A stretch of DNA of 27,600 nucleotides from a virus: IMG/VR virus record IMGVR_UViG_3300041418_000022, positions 1 to 27,600 of that record; one strand, written 5' to 3'. Within the stretch, counting starts at the first letter, position 1; each line of letters begins with the position of its first letter. Positions 14,942 through 21,226 of this stretch are shown piece after piece. Made by a program: the position numbers and the translations under genes. The notes under the pieces were generated by a model. The model was not told the DNA's origin. It did no database searches and worked only from the letters and a program-made list of their open reading frames with translations.

Positions 14942-17161
14942 TTATGCGAACACGACGCTGAATTCCGGCGCATTGAGCCGCCGCCGCAAGTGCGTATAGA
15001 TAGCGTAGCGTGCCGCGTCACAGTTGGAAACCAGGATTCCGTTCGCGTAGAACTCGTGAACGGTTTGGACGGAAAGGTTATAGACGGAGGTTTTATTTGG
15101 TTCGGCTGCGCCACCGATAAAGTGCGGCGCACTTTTTAGAGCAAGCGGTTGTCTTGGAATATCGGTTGATTGTGAACTCTTCGCCGCAATTGACGCATTG
15201 GCGGGTGACATTATCGAGTCCGGCCTTGCGTCTCCATGCTGACTTGCATTTGTTCGAGCAAAAGCGGTCGCTATCTCGGAGGCCAAGGTCTGGGAAATCG
15301 TTATGACAAACGGCACATGTTCTAATGACAGGTTGACGCTTCCGATAAGCGTCGCGCCCGTGTTGACGATGCCAATCTCTTCCCGGCCCACTTCGATGCC
15401 AAGCGGCGGCAAGGGGCCGGATGGAGGCCAAGTGATTAAGGTCGTGCGGAACCGCCTTGCCGTGGTCCGACAGATGCCTAAAGATTGGCTTGCACTCCAA
15501 ATTGGAGCGGTCATTATTGAGCGGATTGCCATCCTTGTGATGAATGGCATGACCCGCAGGAATCGGCCCATTGTTGTCAATCCAGATCGCCCGATGGAGA
15601 TAACGCCGCTCAAGTGGGATATTCTCGCTGGCCTTGAAATAGACGCGATCTGCCCGCTGCCTTGCTTTGGGATATCTTCGATATGGGATACCTTGATAGA
15701 TAATGCGTTCGTTTTGCATATCTCTATTATATCACCATATCGAAGCGTGTCAAGTGGTATAAATCCCTTGCCGGGACAGAAAATCGGATGATTTCCAGTC
15801 CCAGTCAGATGATTTCCGTCACTAAAGACCGCCGTATAAACCGTAGCCGCTGGATCAGTCATTCCACAAAGGGCTACCGGATAATAACCTTGCCGCGTGA
15901 GTACACGATCGCCAATGGATATTGATTCAATTGGCTTTTCGCCTTGGTCTGTCATCACCATTGTGCCGGCAATGAAACAGCAATGGTCGTCGAACTTGAC
16001 CGGCTCGTCCAGCACCCGCTCGTCTTTGTCGGTTTTCCAACTGTAATGCTCGAACTCGCGGATGAGATTGACGCTCCGCGGGTCGGTGATGCGCCGGAAT
16101 CGTTTGACGAAGTCGATGCCATCGACCACGTCCTTCTCGGCGGGGTGGGCGTTGAACCCGGCGCGGTGTATCTCAGCGATGCGGGCCGGTTCGGCGGCGT
16201 CGCAGTATATCTCCGGATTCTGGCCGATGTTCTGCGTCTCCATCCAGCGGATGAGGTCGCCATTGGTCATCTGCTTCGCGTACAGCCGCTCCGTCAGATA
16301 GACAGTCGGACGGTGGTCCGCGCCGAAGTCGGTCTTGTAATCCACCTGCACGACGGCGGTCTCGTTGTTGAAGCCGAAGTCGTTGCCGTAGATTGTCTCG
16401 TCCGGCGTGAACGGGCACCCGCCATCCACGACTTCGAGCGGGCCATAGATGCTCTCGACGCGCCCGCAGTATTCGCCGAGCGCGAAGATTTTGTACAGTC
16501 GGACATCCATCTTCTCCAGCGCGTTCAGTTCGTGGATATACGCGGCGTCTAAGAACGGGTTGTCTTTGTAGGTGGAGCGAATCCAGGTGACGTTGTCCGC
16601 CAGACGCAACCGCTCGTTAATCCATCCATGCTCGTCCGACGGGTTGAGAGACAGGAATATCTGGTTCACCTCGCCCGGCCCGTGCGGTCGGTTCATTCTG
16701 ATGCGGAGTTCGATGAAGTCGTCCCACGTGAACTCGTTCGCTTCTTCGATGTGGACGTAGTTCCACTCCTCCGACCGGATGCGCTCCGGCATATCGACGG
16801 AAATGAAGCGCCAGACGTTGCCGTTCGACGGGTTCAGGATTGTGTGGGTTGATTTCTCGTAGATGAGATGGTCGAGCAATCCGTATTCACGCAACAGCGG
16901 CAACACCTTGAGTTCCAGCACCGACGAGCGCAGAGCGGGAAACGTCTTGCGCGTCGTCAGGAACCGGCGGTCCGGGCCTTCCTCCATGAAGCGCAGGATG
17001 AACAGTTGGATGATGCTGTGCGATTTCGAGGAACGCGAGCCGCCGACGTTCACGACATACGGTGCGCGGCAAGCCGCGTTCCGCTTATAGACGGTCGTGA
17101 CTTTCTTGATGAGGTCGCCGGCTCTCGGGCCTACGCTCATTTCGGCTACGCTGGTGCTCAT
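14942..17161 (-). CDS. Terminase large subunit, interrupted by an intein
   Basis: A precursor of 739 residues. The ATPase domain shows a Walker A variant VVNVGGSRSSKSHS (G40-S47) and a Walker B YVHIEEANEF with E139/E140. The nuclease domain follows, with acidic residues in YGNDFGF (D261), YCDAAEP (D321) and KFDDHC (D391/D392). At residue 395, immediately after KFDDHC, an intein of 319 residues interrupts the third nuclease motif; the C-extein CDAARYAIYTHL resumes at 714. Splicing gives DDHCCDAARYA, which matches the conserved D-H-x-x-DA-RYA end of phage terminases, and a 420-residue protein of normal length. Without splicing the nuclease active site is broken, so packaging depends on the intein. 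It cuts and pumps concatemeric phage DNA into the head. Confidence 0.93.
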   Translation of the reverse strand: MSTSVAEMSVGPRAGDLIKKVTTVYKRNAACRAPYVVNVGGSRSSKSHSIIQLFILRFMEEGPDRRFLTTRKTFPALRSSVLELKVLPLLREYGLLDHLIYEKSTHTILNPSNGNVWRFISVDMPERIRSEEWNYVHIEEANEFTWDDFIELRIRMNRPHGPGEVNQIFLSLNPSDEHGWINERLRLADNVTWIRSTYKDNPFLDAAYIHELNALEKMDVRLYKIFALGEYCGRVESIYGPLEVVDGGCPFTPDETIYGNDFGFNNETAVVQVDYKTDFGADHRPTVYLTERLYAKQMTNGDLIRWMETQNIGQNPEIYCDAAEPARIAEIHRAGFNAHPAEKDVVDGIDFVKRFRRITDPRSVNLIREFEHYSWKTDKDERVLDEPVKFDDHCCFIAGTMVMTDQGEKPIESISIGDRVLTRQGYYPVALCGMTDPAATVYTAVFSDGNHLTGTGNHPIFCPGKGFIPLDTLRYGDIIEICKTNALSIKVSHIEDIPKQGSGQIASISRPARISHLSGVISIGRSGLTTMGRFLRVMPFITRMAIRSIMTAPIWSASQSLGICRTTARRFRTTLITWPPSGPLPPLGIEVGREEIGIVNTGATLIGSVNLSLEHVPFVITISQTLASEIATAFARTNASQHGDARPDSIMSPANASIAAKSSQSTDIPRQPLALKSAPHFIGGAAEPNKTSVYNLSVQTVHEFYANGILVSNCDAARYAIYTHLRRRLNAPEFSVVFA
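15093..15719 (-). CDS. HNH homing endonuclease, out of frame within the terminase intein
   Basis: A 208-residue protein on the same strand as the terminase but in a shifted frame; its ATG begins on the third base of an intein codon. Residues 38-90 form the HNH domain: RRYLHRAIWIDNNGPIP, then HAIHHKDGNPLNN (H60, H61, N68, N69), RSNLE and RHLSDHGK (H82, H86). Residues 135-197 carry two CxxC...CSxxC finger-like units (C135/C138/C154/C158 and C175/C178/C193/C197), the same module as in the antisense endonuclease in the MuF intein. It starts six bases after a TATAAT box and has no clear ribosome site, so it is probably translated from a leaderless or very short-leader message. It fills exactly the slot normally used by an in-frame intein endonuclease. 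Homing into intein-free terminase genes is inference. Confidence 0.88.
   Translation of the reverse strand: MQNERIIYQGIPYRRYPKARQRADRVYFKASENIPLERRYLHRAIWIDNNGPIPAGHAIHHKDGNPLNNDRSNLECKPIFRHLSDHGKAVPHDLNHLASIRPLAAAWHRSGPGRDWHRQHGRDAYRKRQPVIRTCAVCHNDFPDLGLRDSDRFCSNKCKSAWRRKAGLDNVTRQCVNCGEEFTINRYSKTTACSKKCAALYRWRSRTK
15726..15753 (-). promoter_or_regulatory. Consensus sigma70 promoter for the nested HNH gene
   Basis: On the minus strand TTGACA (15753-15748), a 16-base spacer, and TATAAT (15731-15726) preceded by TGA, which forms an extended -10. Both hexamers are perfect. The ATG of the HNH gene begins seven bases after the -10 box, close to the expected first transcribed base. The promoter is written into the intein codons for LDTLRYGDIIE, a conserved part of the Hint fold, so the same bases serve protein splicing and transcription. 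Confidence 0.85.
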
Positions 17162-17166
17162 TCTGG

Positions 17167-17358
17167 TTACAGCCCTAGCAGTTGACGCACACGCGGCAAC
17201 GCTGTCGGAGCGACCGCGTCATTCGGGTGCTGGGCAATATGGCGTTGCAGGCAGGCATAGCGCCGTTTCCAGCCGCGCTTGGAGGCGACATATCGCCGAC
17301 GCTTCGGCTGGTCCGCCTTGCTTGACTTCTTGTTTCCGCCAGACGCGCTCTTGCCCAT
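17167..17358 (-). CDS. Small basic protein before the terminase, unknown
   Basis: A 63-residue, very basic protein (GNKKSSKADQPKRRRYVASKRGWKRR) with a C-terminal AVAPTALPRVRQLLGL. Its ATG shares one base with the upstream stop (TGATG) and it ends five bases before the terminase start. Charge and position suggest nucleic-acid binding or assistance to packaging. No family is recognised. Confidence 0.55.
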   Translation of the reverse strand: MGKSASGGNKKSSKADQPKRRRYVASKRGWKRRYACLQRHIAQHPNDAVAPTALPRVRQLLGL

Positions 17359-17675
17359 CAGTCGCCTCGTTTGCCTTCGTTGCCATTTCCGCCGTCGCCG
17401 TTGCCACCTTCGGGCGGCTCGACCAACTGATAGATGACGCGGATCGGTGCGGCGCTCTCGTCACCGCCGACAATCTCTGTTGGGAAGAGTTTCGTTACCA
17501 TCTGGTAGAAGATGGCGCGGTTGTGGTCGGACTTATTCGCCCACGCCACGAGCGCTTCCGTGCCGCCCATCGTTGTGAAGGCGTCGAGGAATGCGGCCTT
17601 GAGCGTGGTGAAGCGGTTCTTTGTCCCAACCTTGCGGCCAGCGGGGTTGCCAGACTCACCCTTCTTGAATGCCAT
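17358..17675 (-). CDS. DUF5681-like protein, candidate small terminase subunit
   Basis: A 105-residue protein opening with FKKGESGNPAGRKVGTKNRFT (residues 3-23), the basic Gly-Asn-Pro motif of the DUF5681 family. A short helical part (LKAAFLDAFTTMGGTEALVAWANKSDHNRAIFYQMVTKLFP) and a Gly/Asn-rich acidic tail follow. Members of this family lie just before large terminase genes in many phages and are considered small terminase or DNA-binding partners. The location two genes before the large terminase fits. It overlaps the upstream gene by 20 bases. Confidence 0.65.
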   Translation of the reverse strand: MAFKKGESGNPAGRKVGTKNRFTTLKAAFLDAFTTMGGTEALVAWANKSDHNRAIFYQMVTKLFPTEIVGGDESAAPIRVIYQLVEPPEGGNGDGGNGNEGKRGD

Positions 17676-17913
17676 TCGCTTTTCCCTTGCGTGTCACCCC
17701 GACGCCCGGTCTCTGCGCTTTCTTGTTGTTGGCAGTCCCGTCAGAGATGGCGACGGCTACAAGTTTCTCAGCCGAATGAAGCGCGTTCAAATCGTTGAGC
17801 AATTGCAGAGCGTCGGAACTATCGAACTCCAGGACGACACGGGTACACTTGTCGCCGGATACTAGACTCTTGCTCTCAAGCGATTTGAGGAGCGCCTCGA
17901 ATCCTACGGTCAC
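17656..17913 (-). CDS. Small protein, unknown
   Basis: An 85-residue protein with a GTG start that overlaps the peptidase stop as GTGA. The first 60 residues form a compact alpha/beta-type segment (VVLEFDSSDALQLLNDLNALHSAEKLVAVAI); the last 25 are basic and Gly-rich. It overlaps the small terminase candidate by 20 bases. No motif is recognised. Confidence 0.6.
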   Translation of the reverse strand: MTVGFEALLKSLESKSLVSGDKCTRVVLEFDSSDALQLLNDLNALHSAEKLVAVAISDGTANNKKAQRPGVGVTRKGKANGIQEG

Positions 17914-18926
17914 TTCTTCACCGTGATACGCAGTTCGTCGATGTCGAGGACTTTGCCGCTCTTGAGTGCGTCAATCTGGTACGTGACGCCGGCCTTGAGG
18001 ATGACGCTGTTGGATGTGCCTTGGGGAAGCACGCTTTGGCGGAGCCGGCGCTTGATGTAACGATATGCCAGTCTAGTCGCCCCGCAGCAGACTGACGGGC
18101 CGGGGGTCGGCGTCGGCGTTGGAGTAGGAGTCGGGGTTGGGTTGGGCGGCGCTGGGTTCGATGACCAATTGACGGTCACATAATGCGCGTCGTATCCGCC
18201 GTTGGCTTTGAAGGCGTCGAGTGCTGAGAACGGCATGACATACGTCCCGTGGAGGCCCCAGTCGTTGCCCCAAGAGTTCTGGCCGTAGAACACTTGAGCC
18301 GTGAGGTCGTAGCCGAACAAAAACGTCTCATGGCCGCCATCGACGGTGGTGTAGTTCGCGGGGAGAACGCCATCGGAGCCGATGTTCATCCACGAATCGA
18401 ACCACGGAGCGCCGATGGAGATGAAATGACCGGCGGCAAGCGCGTCGCAGATGTTCGTCCCGCCGTCATCGACGCGCACATAAGTCAGGAGCGGGTATTG
18501 CGCTGCGTAGGCGGTGTCGAGCATCCCCTGATATGACCAGGTGGTCGGGTCAGAGGTGTCGAGCGTATCCGTGTAGGGGCGGAAATGTTCGAGCAGACAG
18601 CCGTATGCGACGAGTTGGTCCAGCGCGTCACGCGGCTCCGCGCCGGCGTCCTGCGTGAGCGTTCCCTCTTTCAGACGAGCGAGGTTATAGACCCAGAGCG
18701 GGGAGAACCACTCGCTATAGGCTGACGTTTGGATGGCGGTGCCGGAGAGATTGCCAGCGATTCCAAATCCGACGCAGGCACCCAATTGGCCCTGGTCGCG
18801 CACCGTCGGCAGGTACTGCGCCAGGCTGTACTGATTTGGGATTGCGGCGACGCTGGGCCGATGCAGGTAGTCGCGATGGTCGCGCTTGTCTTTGATGTGA
18901 CCGAATCGGCGTATCTGTTGTGTCAT
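17910..18926 (-). CDS. Papain-like (C1A) cysteine peptidase with Thr-Pro linker and C-terminal domain
   Basis: A 338-residue protein with a strong AGGAGGGG site. The catalytic set of the papain family is complete: oxyanion Gln45 and nucleophile Cys51 in VRDQGQLGACVGF, His199 in VDGGHETFLFGYD, and Asn217 in YGQNSWGNDWGLHGTYVMP. Only one Trp replaces the usual CGSCW context (GACVGF). A TP repeat linker at about 263-275 separates the peptidase from a C-terminal domain of about 60 residues starting CCGATRLAYRY. There is no signal peptide or pro-peptide longer than about 25 residues. It is encoded between the lysis region and the packaging genes. It might be a virion-associated or host-directed protease; the sequence does not decide. 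Confidence 0.88.
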   Translation of the reverse strand: MTQQIRRFGHIKDKRDHRDYLHRPSVAAIPNQYSLAQYLPTVRDQGQLGACVGFGIAGNLSGTAIQTSAYSEWFSPLWVYNLARLKEGTLTQDAGAEPRDALDQLVAYGCLLEHFRPYTDTLDTSDPTTWSYQGMLDTAYAAQYPLLTYVRVDDGGTNICDALAAGHFISIGAPWFDSWMNIGSDGVLPANYTTVDGGHETFLFGYDLTAQVFYGQNSWGNDWGLHGTYVMPFSALDAFKANGGYDAHYVTVNWSSNPAPPNPTPTPTPTPTPTPGPSVCCGATRLAYRYIKRRLRQSVLPQGTSNSVILKAGVTYQIDALKSGKVLDIDELRITVKK

Positions 18927-18936
18927 TATTCCCCTC

Positions 18937-19332
18937 CTAATGTCCCAGAACTCGCAGAATAAAACTCGCCAGGGCTACGATCAACCCGGCGGTAGCCATG
19001 CCCGTCGCTATCGTCAGAGATTTGTTGCTGGCCTTGCCTTCCATCTGATTCATGAACTTCCGGAATTCTTGGACCGCGTCCTCGACCGGCTTGTGCGCGA
19101 GGCGATACTCTTCTTTGGTCATGTAGTTCTTGGTCTGGTCCTGCATGGCGCTCCTAAACTCATTCATGGAATATAGGCGGGCGTCCATGACATCCTCGCC
19201 TCGCTTTATCTCTTTCAGGATGGATTCTAGGCGCTCGTCAATGTATTTAACGATTGGCACGCCATCGACGTGGCGAAGTTCTCCGTTCTTGGGGTTCACT
19301 TGGAATAATTTGAAGTCTTTGCCATCCACCAT
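18937..19332 (-). CDS. Phage protein with coiled-coil region and C-terminal membrane anchor
   Basis: A 131-residue protein. I chose ATG at 19332; an in-frame GTG at 19341 would add three residues but has a poorer ribosome site. The N-terminal half contains the charged helix YIDERLESILKEIKRGEDV. The C-terminal third has a membrane span (LTIATGMATAGLIVALASFILRVL). The layout, soluble helical head plus tail anchor next to lysis genes, is common among phage proteins related to haemolysin XhlA-like or holin-associated proteins. No catalytic motif is present. Confidence 0.65.
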   Translation of the reverse strand: MVDGKDFKLFQVNPKNGELRHVDGVPIVKYIDERLESILKEIKRGEDVMDARLYSMNEFRSAMQDQTKNYMTKEEYRLAHKPVEDAVQEFRKFMNQMEGKASNKSLTIATGMATAGLIVALASFILRVLGH

Positions 19333-19333
19333 A

Positions 19334-19525
19334 TTATTCACTTCTATTCAGTTTTGCGACGCAGACGGCGACTTTCGCTTTGAGGTCTGAGAGTGATTCC
19401 AGGACTCTGTCGTGGCCCTCGCGGTATTCGAGTCTCGTTGCCCGCACCGTTCGGGGTTCGGGGCGAGGCCGCGCTCGGCCGTCCCAGACCCGCCATACTT
19501 CAGGATTTGGCCTAGAATTGCCCAC
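19334..19525 (-). CDS. Small helical protein, unknown
   Basis: A 63-residue frame that ends next to the start of the tail-anchored protein gene. The C-terminal half (GHDRVLESLSDLKAKVAVCVAKLNRSE) looks like a genuine amphipathic helix; the N-terminal half is Arg/Pro-rich. The ribosome site is weak (AAGG). An alternative frame of similar size covers the same DNA (19629-19348) but overlaps the upstream membrane gene more. It is the best candidate for this gap. Confidence 0.5.
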   Translation of the reverse strand: MGNSRPNPEVWRVWDGRARPRPEPRTVRATRLEYREGHDRVLESLSDLKAKVAVCVAKLNRSE

Positions 19526-19555
19526 ATCGACGGTGGCCTTGCCGATGGGCGGCGA

Positions 19556-19753
19556 TCAGTTCGCGCCTGGAACCTTGATGTCCAGTTTTCCGATTTGTCG
19601 GCGCAGTAGAAGCAACAGCACCAGCGCACCGATGGCCCCGTAGAGGTGGAACAGCCGGATGTAGCACGCGACGCCGAGCGCTCCGTAGGCGAGAATCCAA
19701 TGGAAATTCACTTTGCGGAGCAGGGTAAGGATTTTCGTCAGTATGTTCTTCAT
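19556..19753 (-). CDS. Small two-span membrane protein, lysis region
   Basis: A 65-residue protein with a GGAGG site. Two hydrophobic spans are visible: WILAYGALGVACYIRLFHLY and GAIGALVLLLLL, the latter followed by the basic RRQ. The amphipathic N-terminus MKNILTKILTLLRKVNF may also associate with the membrane. It could be a second holin or an antiholin beside the candidate at 20899-21108, but size and topology alone do not prove that. Confidence 0.6.
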   Translation of the reverse strand: MKNILTKILTLLRKVNFHWILAYGALGVACYIRLFHLYGAIGALVLLLLLRRQIGKLDIKVPGAN

Positions 19754-19769
19754 GCGTTTCCTCCGCCCG

Positions 19770-19991
19770 TCAGGACGTGACCGGGGGAGCCGGGGGCGTG
19801 TCGGCCGCCAGTTCTGCCGTGACCTTGTCGAGTTCGCCCTGCACGGAGTCGGCCAGCGCTTGAATCTCGACGGGATCCTCTTTGGCCGACGCGAAGTCAG
19901 CCGCGAGTTGCTTGGTCAGAACGATGAGTGAATCAACGGCGGTTTCAAGAGCCGTGATTTTCGTTTTCAGGTTGTCAACTTCGATTGTCAT
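19770..19991 (-). CDS. Small coiled-coil protein
   Basis: A 73-residue acidic protein. The start at 19991 is chosen because GAAGGAGA lies five bases upstream; an in-frame ATG 11 codons earlier has none. The sequence shows heptad-like hydrophobic spacing (VDNLKTKITALETAVDSLIVLTKQL) and an Ala/Pro-rich end. It lies between two membrane protein genes of the lysis region. The function is unknown. Confidence 0.65.
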   Translation of the reverse strand: MTIEVDNLKTKITALETAVDSLIVLTKQLAADFASAKEDPVEIQALADSVQGELDKVTAELAADTPPAPPVTS

Positions 19992-20070
19992 AAAAATCTC
20001 CTTCGAATAAATGCGCTCCGCCATCAGGAGCAGAGCGTCGAGTTTTCTTCCGATTGAGGCGCGGACGGTG

Positions 20071-20262
20071 TTATCTCCCGATTCGCAGGCTCCCGAGGTG
20101 TCCGAATGCTCCGACGATGGACAAGAGCCAGATGCACAAGAACAGAATAATCAGGACTTTCAGCACAGTCTTGAACACGGGCGGGATAGGTAGCAATGCA
20201 TCGACCATCCACCAGATTAGCCCACAGACCACGATAACGATAAAAATAGTTACGATCGGCAT
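20071..20262 (-). CDS. Thivi_2564-like small membrane protein
   Basis: A 63-residue protein starting at MPIVTIF with AAGGAGG upstream; the longer in-frame ATG at 20313 overlaps the spanin-like gene and adds Gly/Ser-rich sequence. Two spans are present, IVTIFIVIVVCGLIWWMVDAL and TVLKVLIILFLCIWLLSIVG, joined by PIPPVFK. This matches the short two-span proteins found in many phage lysis regions under the label Thivi_2564. The role is not established; a holin-related role is plausible. Confidence 0.7.
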   Translation of the reverse strand: MPIVTIFIVIVVCGLIWWMVDALLPIPPVFKTVLKVLIILFLCIWLLSIVGAFGHLGSLRIGR

Positions 20263-20272
20263 AATGCCTCCT

Positions 20273-20902
20273 TCATTTGAGTAGCCGCCCGACGAGGAGC
20301 CCAACCCCTGCACCGGCGGCGGTCCATAGAATTTTAGACCCGATGGTCTCTATCTTTTGGTCATTGATAAACTTCTTGAGGTCAGCGATTGAAGCCGCGA
20401 GGGCGGCGTCACGTTGAGAGGCAAGCGCCTCCTGTGCTTTGTAGCCGTCGATTTGGGCCTGAAGGAGACCCTTTTCCTTGAGCCAACTGGGCTGCCGGAC
20501 ATTCTTGTATTCCTGGTCATCAACGAGGGCCAGAACAAACGCCCGGTAGGTTTCCACGCCCATAGTCACGGATTTACCGTCCGTCGTGATGTCGTGCGCC
20601 CCTAAAATCTGGCCTCCTTGGTCGACTAATTGTTGAGGAGTTGCCGCCTTAACCTGGGCCAGCACAGCGATGAACGCCCGCTCGTTTGCGGCGGCGTCAG
20701 CCTCAGCCTTTGCTAGGTCAGCCGCGCTCTTGGCGATGAGTGCGTTCTGGGCCTTTATCTGGTCCTCAAGCGCCGCCGCCTGAGCCAGCGCGGCCTGAGC
20801 CTTCTGCTCCGCGAGATTGGCCGCGTGCTTGAAGTATAGCGTGCCGGCGACGATCACCACGGCTAAGAATGCCACAATAAGCCACGGGAGTGCTTTCTTC
20901 AC
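20273..20902 (-). CDS. Spanin/Rz-like coiled-coil protein with N- and C-terminal membrane segments
   Basis: A 209-residue protein with a GTG start overlapping the holin-like stop as GTGA. It begins with a signal-anchor (ALPWLIVAFLAVVIVAGTLYF). Next comes a long Ala-rich coiled coil from about 26 to 75, a small globular part (about 85-130) and a second helix. A Gly-rich C-terminal hydrophobic segment (ILWTAAGAGVGLLVGRLL) may be a second membrane span. This is the layout of Rz-type inner membrane spanins or of unimolecular spanins. I see no nested Rz1 lipoprotein. Confidence 0.65.
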   Translation of the reverse strand: MKKALPWLIVAFLAVVIVAGTLYFKHAANLAEQKAQAALAQAAALEDQIKAQNALIAKSAADLAKAEADAAANERAFIAVLAQVKAATPQQLVDQGGQILGAHDITTDGKSVTMGVETYRAFVLALVDDQEYKNVRQPSWLKEKGLLQAQIDGYKAQEALASQRDAALAASIADLKKFINDQKIETIGSKILWTAAGAGVGLLVGRLLK

Positions 20903-21108
20903 GCGCTCATCCCCCGCCGCAGAGTCAGGCGGTTGTCCATGTGTCCGCGCACGAGAACGCCGGCGAATGCGCCCGTCAACCCGGAAAGCGCCGGGATGGC
21001 AATGCCAGCGATTGCGGCGTTATGACCAGCCAGCAGAACGAACCCGAAGAACGCCGCGAGATAGAGCAGAAGCGCCGGTCCGGTGGCGATATCAAAATTC
21101 AGTTTCAT
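20899..21108 (-). CDS. Holin-like protein
   Basis: A 69-residue protein with two hydrophobic segments, GPALLLYLAAFFGFVLLAG and AAIAGIAIPALSGLTGAFAGVLV, and a basic C-terminus. Size and topology are those of small class II holins. It follows the endolysin gene and a terminator, and precedes the spanin-like gene with a GTGA overlap. No family signature is decisive. Confidence 0.6.
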   Translation of the reverse strand: MKLNFDIATGPALLLYLAAFFGFVLLAGHNAAIAGIAIPALSGLTGAFAGVLVRGHMDNRLTLRRGMSA

Positions 21109-21116
21109 CTCGCCTC

Positions 21117-21177
21117 AAGAAAAAGTGGAGCCTGGGCCGGAGTTTTTCTTCCCGGGTAGGGACCGGCCCAGGACTCC
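21117..21177 (-). terminator. Intrinsic terminator after the endolysin gene
   Basis: The arms CCTGGGCCGG (21131-21140) and CCGGCCCAGG (21163-21172) pair perfectly. They extend through GGAG/CTCC around a one-base bulge, and the loop has 22 bases. In the minus-strand direction the stem is followed by A-C-TTTTT-CTT. It lies between the endolysin stop (21227) and the holin-like start (21108), so it separates upstream early/lysis genes from those downstream. Confidence 0.7.
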
Positions 21178-21226
21178 GAGGAAAGGAGGTGTTGAGGAGG
21201 GGTTGGAGGACCCGTGAAATATCTTA

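Larger units (their letters stand above)
15023..15979 (-). mobile_element. Intein in the large terminase (319 residues), with an out-of-frame HNH gene inside
   Basis: Block A is CFIAGTMVMTDQGEKPIESI from Cys395. Block B is LTGTGNHPIFCPG with T455/H458, followed by LDTLRYGDIIEI. At the other end SVYNLSVQTVHEFYANGILVSN gives blocks F and G, with Asn713 and then Cys714 of the extein. The penultimate residue is Ser712, not the usual His. Hint sequence is recognisable only in residues 395-480 and 690-713. The 209 residues between them carry no endonuclease motif in this frame and are Ser/Arg/Ile-rich; the same DNA encodes an HNH endonuclease in another frame (15719-15093). Confidence 0.92.

Noticed and set aside
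15303-15791. Plus-strand open frame over the terminase intein
   Set aside because: No motifs, no promoter, and it crosses the Hint/HNH boundary; the minus-strand HNH frame explains this DNA.
15023-15979. Sequencing frameshift that splits a normal in-frame HNH intein
   Set aside because: Two compensating frameshifts would be needed, the intein frame is open throughout, and the HNH gene has its own ATG and perfect promoter. It cannot be excluded without reads, but is the less economical reading.
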